Source: Candidatus Obscuribacterales bacterium (GTDB taxonomy: Bacteria; Cyanobacteriota; Vampirovibrionia; Obscuribacterales; Obscuribacteraceae). From it: a stretch of 64,000 nucleotides of DNA. Position 1 is the stretch's first letter; each line of letters begins with the position of its first letter. The DNA lies in contig JAGVKG010000013.1 of the NCBI GenBank assembly GCA_020050685.1, forward strand, positions 62,001 through 126,000, written 5' to 3'. Both the position numbers and the translations under genes were made by a program. The notes beneath the pieces were generated by a model that was not told where the DNA came from, ran no database searches, and saw nothing but the letters and a program-made list of their open reading frames with translations. Shown here piece by piece: positions 52,181 to 59,862 of this stretch.

Positions 52181-52846
52181 TTAGCGAATGAAGTAAATCA
52201 GATTCGGCAATTTCTGGCAATCAATTGCGTGCCCGCCCACTAGATCTGACCACTGATCGCCAATATTGACAACAATTATAAATCCCATTTTTTCAATTTC
52301 TTGCCGCACATTGGCCTTAACATTTCCGGCTTGCTTGTCTTTCATATCACGACGCAAGAAAAGTCCATCGTAAACAATGTTATGTTTGCGCAAATTCTCA
52401 ATTGTGGCGCGCCGTTTTTCCTCGGTGCGTCCACTAACTAAGAATATGGCAAAGCCCTTATCTCTTGCCCAAGCAAGAAAGTCCGCTGTCGGCTGCCAGA
52501 CTGGCGCTCGTGACTGGGCAATCCATTCTCTGTGATCGGTAGACACCTCTTTGGGATGAATTGTGTATTCTTCCCGATTGTCCAAGAGCGTCTCATCGAT
52601 GTCCGAGACAATTGCTATGTGCGGCTTACCTACATACTTTTCGCAAGCCAGCTTGGCAGAATCAATTGTCCGCGCAAATTCTTTTGTGAACTCCGGATTG
52701 TAACTTTGCTTCAGTCCAGCTTCTTGATTTAAAAGCGGTGGTACTGGCACCACCAAGCTTTCGCAAGGGCAAGCCAAGGCGCTAGTGGCAAGGCAAGCCC
52801 CTAAAAGAAAGCTGCCTGCCAGGGATATGAGTTTTTCTTTCAGCAT
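52181..52846 (-). CDS. Secreted HAD-family acid phosphatase (class B/P4-like)
   Basis: ATG 52846 follows AGAGGA, giving 221 residues. An N-terminal export signal contains LLGAC, a possible lipobox. The HAD catalytic motif I is VSDIDETLLDN (nucleophile and acid/base Asp), motif II is LVSGRTEEKR, and the late acidic motif is NIGDQWSDL. This fits the acid phosphatase class B/lipoprotein e(P4) group, which dephosphorylates nucleotides and other monoesters outside the cytoplasm. Confidence 0.85.
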   Translation of the reverse strand: MLKEKLISLAGSFLLGACLATSALACPCESLVVPVPPLLNQEAGLKQSYNPEFTKEFARTIDSAKLACEKYVGKPHIAIVSDIDETLLDNREEYTIHPKEVSTDHREWIAQSRAPVWQPTADFLAWARDKGFAIFLVSGRTEEKRRATIENLRKHNIVYDGLFLRRDMKDKQAGNVKANVRQEIEKMGFIIVVNIGDQWSDLVGGHAIDCQKLPNLIYFIR

Positions 52847-52945
52847 GTTATCCTCTTTTGCCTGCATGGCAATAATTGAAAATACTAATACCTTTCTTCG
52901 GCAGGCGTAGACACCTTGAACACAAATTTATTTGGCCGAAACTCA

Positions 52946-55255
52946 ATGCGCTTTGCCCAATGGGTGGCCAGCCTTTGCCTTGTGGTCTCATTAGTCTCCG
53001 TCGGGCGGGCGCTAGCCTTAGAGTATCCAGATACTCTGCAGCTCTTGGCGGCGCAAGCACTGTCCGGCAAAAGCAAAAGTGTTTCCGCAAACGAGCTGGT
53101 TAAGGAAATCCTGGCAGCTTACGGCGGAGCAGAAAAACTAGCAGAGATAGATAAAGCCACTTTCAAAAGTACAGCCAAGGCCTGTGTCTATTCCGGAATT
53201 TCTACCGCCTCCAACTGTTTTGACTGCGAAATAATTGGTCAAGGCGAAAAGATTCGTCTGGAAGCAGTAATTCTTGGACAAAAAACCATTCTTGGTTTTG
53301 ATGGCAAAAGCTGTTGGACACAAACAGGTGATTGGGTAGCACCAAGCACAGAAACTACCGCCAAGGAGCTGGCTCAGGAACTAAAACATGGTCTGAACCA
53401 ACTAATGACCTTGTCCAATCCCAAAGCCAAAATTAACTTGATTGGCAGCAAAGAAATTCAAGGGAAAAACTGTGACGTTGTCGAAGCAATTGCCGAAGAC
53501 GGCAAGCCAACCACATTTTATGCCGATCCGGAAACTCATTTGATTTTGCGCAGCGAATTCATGGGCAAAGATTCAGAACAAGGTATCCCCGCTCTACAAG
53601 CCACTGAATATCGGGACTACCGGCCATTGAACGGATCGATGGTGGCATTCAACACCACAGAATTTGTTAACAAGATAAAAAAGCAAGATACGATTATTGA
53701 GAAGTACGAAATCATCCCGCAAGCAGACGATAGTCTTTTTGCCATGCCACCAGAAACAGAGATAGCACAAGTTAAAGAACGTCCTGTGGTTTTGCCGTTT
53801 GATTATGTACAAAACAAGATAATCGTTCGTGTCCGCCTGAATCGTCAAGTTGACTGCCGCTTCATTTTGGATACCGGCGCCAGTCAAACCGTGATTGACA
53901 AAGCCACCGCAGCCACGCTCGGACCAATTGCTTCTGCCGGATTTAGCATCACAACCGGCGCCAAAGCCATGACGGTTAATTACACGACTTTGTCGGCATT
54001 TACGATTGGCGCTATAACGCTAGACAATCTACCTGTATTAATTAGTGATTTGTCCGCCCTGAAAACCGCTACCAATGAGTCCGCCATTGGTCTTCTCGGC
54101 GCCAATGTTTTGCGCAAGTTTCTCGTGACTATAGACTTTCAAAACAAGCAAGTGATTCTTTCCAATCCACACAAAGTCACCTTGCCCGAACATGCCACCG
54201 CATTGAAGACATCGCCAATTTTTGGCGCCACTGCCTTAGTGGTCGAAGGCACATTGAACGACAAGACAAAAGCCAATTTCCTGGTTGACACAGGTGCTTC
54301 TTTCAATAGCCTGCCGTCGTCTGCTGCCAAACAAGTCTTCAGCGGCAAAATCTTACAAGTAGGAAAAATTGCCGGACTGGACAATGAGAAAGTCAGCATC
54401 GGGTCTATTAAATTAGACAAGCTGACGCTAGCCGATCTAAACATTCCTAACCCTGTCTTTACGGTCGGACCAGAAAGCACGGGTGCAAAAGCCGTGTCCG
54501 GATTATTTGGTGCTGGCTCACTAGGAATTCTTGGTGCGCCCTGCTGGAGCCGCTTCCGCTTCACTGTCGATTACCGCGGCGAGCGGATTATCTTAGAGCC
54601 ACGACAAGAATATCGCCTAGCCGAAGAAACCGAAAGCAAGTGCAATCAAATTTACGTGCAATACTTGCGCACAAAAAACTTTCCTCAAGCCCAAGCTGCC
54701 TGTGAAAAACTTTTGCTACCAGGACAAACTCCTTGTTTGCTTTGTCAATCTTTAGTTAAAGCGCAAAGCGGCTTAATCGCCACAGAAGCATTTGTGAAAA
54801 CCAAAGACAAACATATGTATGAACTTGCCCTGCAAGCATTTGGTGATGCAGCACATCTGGCAAATTTGGCTCACGACAAACAAGCCGAGGCGCGCGCCTT
54901 GGCGCTCTGCGCTTATCTATTCCTGTCCAACAAAGAGGACGCACAGGGACAATCCAAGGCCAAAGGCCTTTTAACGCAAGCCCAGCGTCTTTCCCAAGCC
55001 GACCCGGTCGTGCTCACCGTATTTGGTATCTTTGCTTTCCGCTCCGGCCAAGTCGGACTAGCAACTCAACTTACCGATCAAGCCTTGATGTTTGATCCAG
55101 CCAGTTGGCTCGCCTTGCACAATAAATACGACATTTGTCAAAAACAAGGCGAGAGATCACAACAAGCCGACGTTCTGGCTCAGCTGACTTATTACTATCC
55201 TGGCGTTGCCGAAGTTAGTACTTTGTCTGTCTCAAGCAAAACCACCAAAAACTAA
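52946..55255 (+). CDS. Secreted double retropepsin-like aspartyl protease with TPR-like C-terminus
   Basis: The start is ambiguous: ATG 52946 gives a clean signal peptide (WVASLCLVVSLVSVGRALA), and TTG 52916 is the alternative. Numbered from 52946, the 769-residue protein has a lipoprotein-carrier-like N-terminal domain (about 40-280). A retropepsin-like domain follows with FILDTGASQTVID (Asp309), then a second with FLVDTGASFNSL (Asp448). The C-terminus (about 560-760) is helical and TPR-like (SKAKGLLTQAQRLSQADP). Two retropepsin units in one chain could pair intramolecularly like pepsin. Target unknown. Confidence 0.8.
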   Translation: MRFAQWVASLCLVVSLVSVGRALALEYPDTLQLLAAQALSGKSKSVSANELVKEILAAYGGAEKLAEIDKATFKSTAKACVYSGISTASNCFDCEIIGQGEKIRLEAVILGQKTILGFDGKSCWTQTGDWVAPSTETTAKELAQELKHGLNQLMTLSNPKAKINLIGSKEIQGKNCDVVEAIAEDGKPTTFYADPETHLILRSEFMGKDSEQGIPALQATEYRDYRPLNGSMVAFNTTEFVNKIKKQDTIIEKYEIIPQADDSLFAMPPETEIAQVKERPVVLPFDYVQNKIIVRVRLNRQVDCRFILDTGASQTVIDKATAATLGPIASAGFSITTGAKAMTVNYTTLSAFTIGAITLDNLPVLISDLSALKTATNESAIGLLGANVLRKFLVTIDFQNKQVILSNPHKVTLPEHATALKTSPIFGATALVVEGTLNDKTKANFLVDTGASFNSLPSSAAKQVFSGKILQVGKIAGLDNEKVSIGSIKLDKLTLADLNIPNPVFTVGPESTGAKAVSGLFGAGSLGILGAPCWSRFRFTVDYRGERIILEPRQEYRLAEETESKCNQIYVQYLRTKNFPQAQAACEKLLLPGQTPCLLCQSLVKAQSGLIATEAFVKTKDKHMYELALQAFGDAAHLANLAHDKQAEARALALCAYLFLSNKEDAQGQSKAKGLLTQAQRLSQADPVVLTVFGIFAFRSGQVGLATQLTDQALMFDPASWLALHNKYDICQKQGERSQQADVLAQLTYYYPGVAEVSTLSVSSKTTKN

Positions 55256-55259
55256 AAGC

Positions 55260-56024
55260 CTATGACACTACAACTTTAGGGTTGGTGGCACCTTCTCGCT
55301 TGCGCATTTCCACAAGCGTTGTCTTCATCAACCCATGAACATAATCGCGCATACGCGGCGTTTGATAATCAAATTCTGCCGGATCAATTGGTGGCAAGAC
55401 CTTTACGTCCAGCCTGGCTCTAAAATCAACTTCCCGCCCATGTTTAGAAAGTAGATCATAGGTACCATTGATCACAATTGGTACAAGCGGCAATTTCGAC
55501 TCACAAGCAAGTCGAAATGCACCATCGCGAAATTGCTGCAGCTCACCATCAGGAGAGCGTGTGCCTTCCGGGAATAACATTACCGATGCCTGACGATCTA
55601 ACCAAGCCCGGCATTCCCGCATCATATTCTTGATGCTCTTAATGTCCCCCCGCTTCAAACAAACCGCCTGGTTCAAGCGCAAATTCCAACCAATAAAAGG
55701 TACATCAAAAACCGATTCTTTCGATACCCATTTGTATGGTTTGAAGAGGCCGTAAACCACCAGGATGTCGGCCACCGACTGATGATTAGCAATCAGAACA
55801 TAAGTCTTGTTCGGGTCAATATTTTCTTTCCCCTCAAAGTGGCAGCGCCAGAAGGGATTGATATACATATAATGATAGCCCCAGGCACAAGAGAAATAGT
55901 GCAAGAGCCGCCGATTGCGATCAAAGAGAAATGTCAGCACGCAAATAATTGCAGCAGGAATAATCAGAACAGCCGATGAGGCAAAGAAGTAAGTAAAGTA
56001 AAGAAGAGATGCGAGCTTACGCAT
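55260..56024 (-). CDS. plsC: 1-acyl-sn-glycerol-3-phosphate acyltransferase
   Basis: Membrane enzyme making phosphatidic acid from lysophosphatidic acid. The 254-residue protein has an N-terminal hydrophobic region, the catalytic NHQSVADILVVYGL (HX4D), KRGDIKSIKNMM, FPEGTRSPDGELQQFRDGAFRLA, and VPIVINGTYDLL. ATG 56024 is chosen; the frame runs ten codons further. Convergent with the retropepsin gene, 4 bp apart. Confidence 0.92.
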   Translation of the reverse strand: MRKLASLLYFTYFFASSAVLIIPAAIICVLTFLFDRNRRLLHYFSCAWGYHYMYINPFWRCHFEGKENIDPNKTYVLIANHQSVADILVVYGLFKPYKWVSKESVFDVPFIGWNLRLNQAVCLKRGDIKSIKNMMRECRAWLDRQASVMLFPEGTRSPDGELQQFRDGAFRLACESKLPLVPIVINGTYDLLSKHGREVDFRARLDVKVLPPIDPAEFDYQTPRMRDYVHGLMKTTLVEMRKREGATNPKVVVS

Positions 56025-56118
56025 GTTTTCTCGTTCCCCGGTGATTCCCTGCACTGCCAGACCTGCATATTACACGAATTTATTATCAGTTGCCCAGCCC
56101 TATTCTCATGACAATTAT

Positions 56119-56772
56119 TTATTTTCCCTTAGACCGCGACCAGCCCGGCTGACCGACTAAGTGTAGATCAACTGTCTTCATAGCATAAACGCTGCGGCTA
56201 ATTTCTTTGGCTTTAGCTTGCACCGACGAAAGCAAGACCGCCGCATCCAGCAAAGAATCATCAACATCTGCCTCATGCGACCATTGTGTAGCCATAGCCG
56301 CATGACCATTATCACGCTTGTCCAGCCATAAGCCTGCTGTACAAAAGCCCCTTTGCTTCAACATTTTGGGCACACCGTGGCGCAAATTATCAAACAAAAC
56401 ATCAATTTGATTTTCGTCCGCCTCATATTCATGCACCACCCAGTGGCTTTGCCCCCTGGCTTGTTCCACTTCTTCCTGCGGCCACTGCCAAATTACCTCA
56501 TAATGATGCGGCTTTGGTCTGGCAACACCGTGTTTGAGACTCTCCTGCCCCAACAAATCCGAGCCGGGACTAGCCAAAAAGCGGGCTAAGTCCTCCCAGC
56601 TCTTCCAAAAGCTCAAACAAGAAAGTTTGTCCGGACAATTAACTTCATAGCCGATTAAGGGCAAAATCAAGCCACCGCTTGCATCCATGTGATGACTTAA
56701 AACTTCCAGCTCGCCTAATAAATCGTCCTTCAAGCCACGCGCCACGGACCAGGATATCTGTTCTACAAACAT
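56119..56772 (-). CDS. Protein of unknown function, possible ABM-like barrel
   Basis: This 217-residue soluble protein has segments such as LSCLSFWKSWEDLARFLASPGSDLL and HYEVIWQWPQEEVEQ that recall dimeric alpha/beta-barrel (ABM-like) proteins, but the match is weak. Its GGAG Shine-Dalgarno, ten bases before the ATG, lies inside the end of a dispersed hairpin element (copy 5). Confidence 0.6.
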   Translation of the reverse strand: MFVEQISWSVARGLKDDLLGELEVLSHHMDASGGLILPLIGYEVNCPDKLSCLSFWKSWEDLARFLASPGSDLLGQESLKHGVARPKPHHYEVIWQWPQEEVEQARGQSHWVVHEYEADENQIDVLFDNLRHGVPKMLKQRGFCTAGLWLDKRDNGHAAMATQWSHEADVDDSLLDAAVLLSSVQAKAKEISRSVYAMKTVDLHLVGQPGWSRSKGK

Positions 56773-56776
56773 AATT

Positions 56777-56858
56777 TATACGCTCCCTCGCCTATCGGCT
56801 CGTCCGCGTGTTAAGACGCTTCACTTCGCATTGCTCCTCGCAATGCTGCGCTACGCTG
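56777..56858 (-). repeat. Covarying hairpin element, copy 5 (leader of the gene at 56772)
   Basis: Full copy in sense with the following minus-strand gene, four bases from its ATG. Hairpin 1 on the plus strand is GCATTGC (56828-56834), TCCTC, GCAATGC (56840-56846), giving sense loop GAGGA. The middle GAAGTGAAGCGTCTTAACACGC includes a GCGT/ACGC pairing. The end GGGAGCGTATA supplies GGAG to the gene. Confidence 0.87.
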
Positions 56859-56957
56859 GTTCTTCGTTGATGATTCATTTAGCTGCTTTCGCATCGCGGT
56901 TGCCTAGCTTTAGCATAGCCCAAATAGTCAATCTTAAGTAGACGCTTGGTCGGGATG

Positions 56958-57374
56958 TTAAGCCGTAGCCTCAGGCGAAACTTGCACCACCTGGAAAGGC
57001 AAAGCACCAACTTCCTCGCCTTCCAGGCTGAGCACAATTTTGTACATGCCCTCTTCATGAAAGGTCAGGCCGCTAAATGCACTGATTACTTTATGAGTCA
57101 TGTTGCGATTCGGCAACGGCTCGACTTTTGTTACAGGTGAAGAGGCAATTACATTGCCCTGCCTGTCAACTATTTTGAACTGGTAATTGAATTCGTGGTG
57201 CGAACCTGTTAGTTGCGCAAAAGAATAAACCAAAGGAATGACATACGGAAACGCCGGCACTGTAATACCATTGTGAATATTGATGCAAGAGATCATGTCG
57301 CGCCGCAGAACATCCTGCAAGACACGCTCACAAAGTACAATGCCAATTAACTGCGGCTGATCAGCTTTCGTCAC
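56958..57374 (-). CDS. DUF6941-like beta-sandwich protein
   Basis: GTG 57374 is chosen because AGGAAGG ends five bases before it, giving 138 residues. The pattern NYQFKIVDRQGNVIASSP...GLTFHEEGMYKIVLSLEGEEVGALPFQVVQ is that of the DUF6941 family as I recall it, a predicted immunoglobulin-like fold. Function unknown. Divergent from the small membrane protein gene at 57461. Confidence 0.7.
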   Translation of the reverse strand: MTKADQPQLIGIVLCERVLQDVLRRDMISCINIHNGITVPAFPYVIPLVYSFAQLTGSHHEFNYQFKIVDRQGNVIASSPVTKVEPLPNRNMTHKVISAFSGLTFHEEGMYKIVLSLEGEEVGALPFQVVQVSPEATA

Positions 57375-57440
57375 AAGAACCTTCCTCACATACCGCTAGT
57401 GATTATAACCCGCTCAAAAAGCAATATAATGATATTTTTC

Positions 57441-57460
57441 CGCGAGGCGACGGAGCGTTT
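57441..57460 (+). repeat. Covarying hairpin element, 3'-end fragment (copy 6)
   Basis: Only the last 20 bases of the consensus are present: CGCGAGGCGACGGAGCGTTT. They run directly into the ATG of the 39-residue ORF with GGAG at five bases, an ideal Shine-Dalgarno distance. The hairpins are missing. Confidence 0.7.
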
Positions 57461-57580
57461 ATGAGCGAAGATGATGAGGAAATGCCAGGAATGTTTCTCG
57501 CCGCATTCTTATTTGCACTGATGGCGGCAATTCTTCTGGTCAGTTGTTGGATCGATAAGGCATACAGTTTTTCCTCATGA
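57461..57580 (+). CDS. 39-residue single-span membrane protein
   Basis: A short ORF starting MSEDDEEMPGMFLAAFLFAL: an acidic N-terminus followed by one hydrophobic span (MFLAAFLFALMAAILLVSC) and a short tail. GGAG lies five bases before the ATG. Its TGA overlaps the ATG of the following membrane protein gene (ATGA), so the two are translationally coupled. It may be a small subunit of that membrane protein; function unknown. Confidence 0.65.
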   Translation: MSEDDEEMPGMFLAAFLFALMAAILLVSCWIDKAYSFSS

Positions 57581-58416
57581 AATATAAAATTCCCAATTGG
57601 TTGAAACTTACAGGCATCCTTTTTCTTGTCGTAGCTTTGTCTTACGTCAACGCTTGCATGATTTCTCTTGGACTTGATTGGGGCTACGACTTAATTGCCG
57701 CCATTGCCGGACAGAACCAAGAACTCAATCAAGGGATAATGTGCATGAACGCCTTGAGCTTTGCGGCATTTCCGCTTGGTATTGGTGTCTATATTGCTTA
57801 TACCGAAACTTTCTTGGCTCGCCCGCAAACCAAACTTTGGCTGGGTATCACGCTTGGGCTTTGTACATTGCCTGTCCTTTTTCACCTGTGGTTGGAATCT
57901 GGGTCCATTAAGGCTCAAGAAATAGTGATCGAAACACTTTGTGCCCTGACTGTTGGCGCCCTAAGTTTCCTTTGCACCAGACCTTTAATTAAGCGCGTTT
58001 CTGCCTTTACCAATCCAATGTTTGCCTTCAAAGCCAGTTTGATTTACCTCATACCAATTGCACTGGCTTATCTCCTGACCACAAGCGGCTTACTTGAGGG
58101 CGAGCGTGGTTATTTGGAAGAACTTTTGGCTTACGCAATTTTGCTTTTTGCCACCTGCGCTATCGTTTTGAAAAAGACAAAGCCAACAAACAAAACGCAG
58201 CTGATGTTTGTTTCCTTGCTTGCCACCATTCCCATTGCTTATGCCAATTTGCTGAATGTCTTGGGCAATTTGCTTTCGCTCTCGCTCGACACTATTCATA
58301 TGGGTGCAAACCTCAGCGGCCAAGCACTCTTCTCCTCGCTCTTAATCTCAATTGTTTACGTTCTGGCTTTGAGCTTGGCTTGTTTAGCCTTCGAAGAATA
58401 TATTCATCGCATATAA
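57577..58416 (+). CDS. Polytopic membrane protein of unknown function
   Basis: This 279-residue protein has about eight hydrophobic spans (for example LTGILFLVVALSYVNACMISLGL, LWLGITLGLCTLPVLFHLWL, LIYLIPIALAYLLTTSGLL, LLISIVYVLALSLACLAF). Few charged residues lie inside the spans. No transporter or enzyme signature is recognised. The start overlaps the stop of the 39-residue membrane protein. Confidence 0.75.
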   Translation: MKYKIPNWLKLTGILFLVVALSYVNACMISLGLDWGYDLIAAIAGQNQELNQGIMCMNALSFAAFPLGIGVYIAYTETFLARPQTKLWLGITLGLCTLPVLFHLWLESGSIKAQEIVIETLCALTVGALSFLCTRPLIKRVSAFTNPMFAFKASLIYLIPIALAYLLTTSGLLEGERGYLEELLAYAILLFATCAIVLKKTKPTNKTQLMFVSLLATIPIAYANLLNVLGNLLSLSLDTIHMGANLSGQALFSSLLISIVYVLALSLACLAFEEYIHRI

Positions 58417-58513
58417 GACTCATAATATCCGGCTGGACATTATGAGCAATTCGGTACATAATTCCCGCAGCCATTGAAAAGTTGCCCGACGCCGGGTCTA
58501 GAAAGAGATTTAA

Positions 58514-59209
58514 ATGGCCGAAGCACAAAAGAAAATAGACGTACAAGCGGAAGAGACAGTCGTCGCAGCCGCTGTAATACAACCCGATCAGAGACCAGTG
58601 GAAAAATCATCCACCCCAGGATCATCTACAACCGGATCATCCACAGCCAGATCTTCGACTGAAGGAATGGAAGATTTCTTCCGCTCGCCCGATGCCGTTG
58701 TTCTCACAGTAAAAGAAGCTTGCAAACGCCTTGGGATTCGCAAAAAGAATTTGCATCAACGCATTGCCCAAGGCATGTACAAAACCTTTGCCGGCGTCGA
58801 CGGAAATTTGCGTGTCATGTTACCGGCTGATGCCAAAAGAGAAGTCGTTCATCCGCGCGATCTCGTACAACAAGCAAGACGCGAACCGCTTGAACTTGTA
58901 ACAATTTCTGCCCAAGCCAATCAACTGATTAGCGATCCGCAATTGGCTAACTTGTTGGAGAAGCTCTTTAACCAGATGTCAGCAGCTGCCGTGCGCATCG
59001 GCTACCTGGAATCTCAATTGGAACAATACAACCAACAAGTAACCGTGCTTCCGGATCTGCCAACCCATATTGCCGAAAGTCTCTCGATAAAGAAGCAAAA
59101 TGACATGTTGCGCACACGCCTAACTGACATTGAAGATCAATTGGCGCAAGCTCGCAAACCAATTTGGACTAAGTTTATCGACTGGCTTTTGCCCAATAGA
59201 GAAAGCTAA
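58514..59209 (+). CDS. HTH-domain protein with coiled-coil C-terminus
   Basis: This 231-residue protein begins with an acidic, Ser/Thr-rich disordered region (about 1-50, with GSST repeats). A MerR/excisionase-like helix-turn-helix follows (VLTVKEACKRLGIRKKNLHQRIAQG, about 63-87), then coiled-coil helices (about 125-215) and a hydrophobic end (WTKFIDWLLP) that might touch the membrane. It is a likely DNA-binding or adaptor protein with unknown targets. Confidence 0.65.
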   Translation: MAEAQKKIDVQAEETVVAAAVIQPDQRPVEKSSTPGSSTTGSSTARSSTEGMEDFFRSPDAVVLTVKEACKRLGIRKKNLHQRIAQGMYKTFAGVDGNLRVMLPADAKREVVHPRDLVQQARREPLELVTISAQANQLISDPQLANLLEKLFNQMSAAAVRIGYLESQLEQYNQQVTVLPDLPTHIAESLSIKKQNDMLRTRLTDIEDQLAQARKPIWTKFIDWLLPNRES

Positions 59210-59335
59210 TCGACAATAAAAGATCCAGCCGAAGGCGGATAGATCAAAAGATACTTCAAGCGGATGGCAAAGCGCCCGGTAGTCAAGCGCACTTTAAGTC
59301 TAGCGCCGCTCGCGCAATTTCTAGGCTGCCTGACC

Positions 59336-59500
59336 GTCTGGTTTTTCTCCTTTAAGCCAAGTCATCAAATTCAATGACTTTCGATTCATGGCGAAAAAGT
59401 TGAGCCGCCTGAAAAACACACCGGGGCTTGCGTCTCGGCTGTGGCAAAAAAATCTGCTTCGTCACGAAATATGATGACCAAACATAGGCAGGAAAACCGA
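59336..59500. repeat. Long-inverted-repeat element, copy B
   Basis: GTCATCAAATTCAATGAC (59361-59378) agrees with the complement of 59461-59478 at 14 of 18 positions, enclosing 82 nt; both ends (GTCATCA, TGAC) are identical. Conserved with copy A are GTCTGGT, GCGAAAAAGTT, and CCAAACATAGGCAG. It lies in the 653-bp gene-free stretch 59210-59862. The rest of that stretch holds a GCACCAC/GTGGTGC palindrome near 59781, a T-run at 59812 and nothing else I can name. Confidence 0.6.
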
Positions 59501-59862
59501 TAGCCAAGCCCGGCTTATTTGCCTTCGCTAGCTTCGTAAACGATTGCATTTTGCCGCTTCGCGCAGTTGCGCAGTTAAAGTGCTCTTAGAAGTTTCTCTT
59601 TAGAGTTGTTTTTAGGCCTATATATTCTGTAAGGTGAATCTTGATAACGCCTGGTTTTTTTGCACGGAAATTTTCCCAAACCCAAAACAGAAGCCATTTC
59701 GTAAAGCCTAACCCAGAATAACAGCTCACAAATCGTGAGTTGGGATTCATTGGCACATTACAAAGTCGCAAACATCGGCACCACCCGTGGTGCTGAATTT
59801 CGCGGCTTTGTTTTTTCGCAACTACTCACTAGCAATTGCGCCTACGAGCGCAGGAGGAATTT

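Noticed and set aside
58610-58660. Tandem repeat or CRISPR-like array in the GSST-coding region
   Set aside because: The repeats are short, in frame and encode a Ser/Thr-rich disordered linker. There are no spacers.
59352-59549. 65-codon minus-strand ORF overlapping the inverted-repeat element at 59.4 kb
   Set aside because: It has no Shine-Dalgarno, and the corresponding frame in the sister element at 31.4 kb is interrupted by stops. The structure of the element explains the sequence better.
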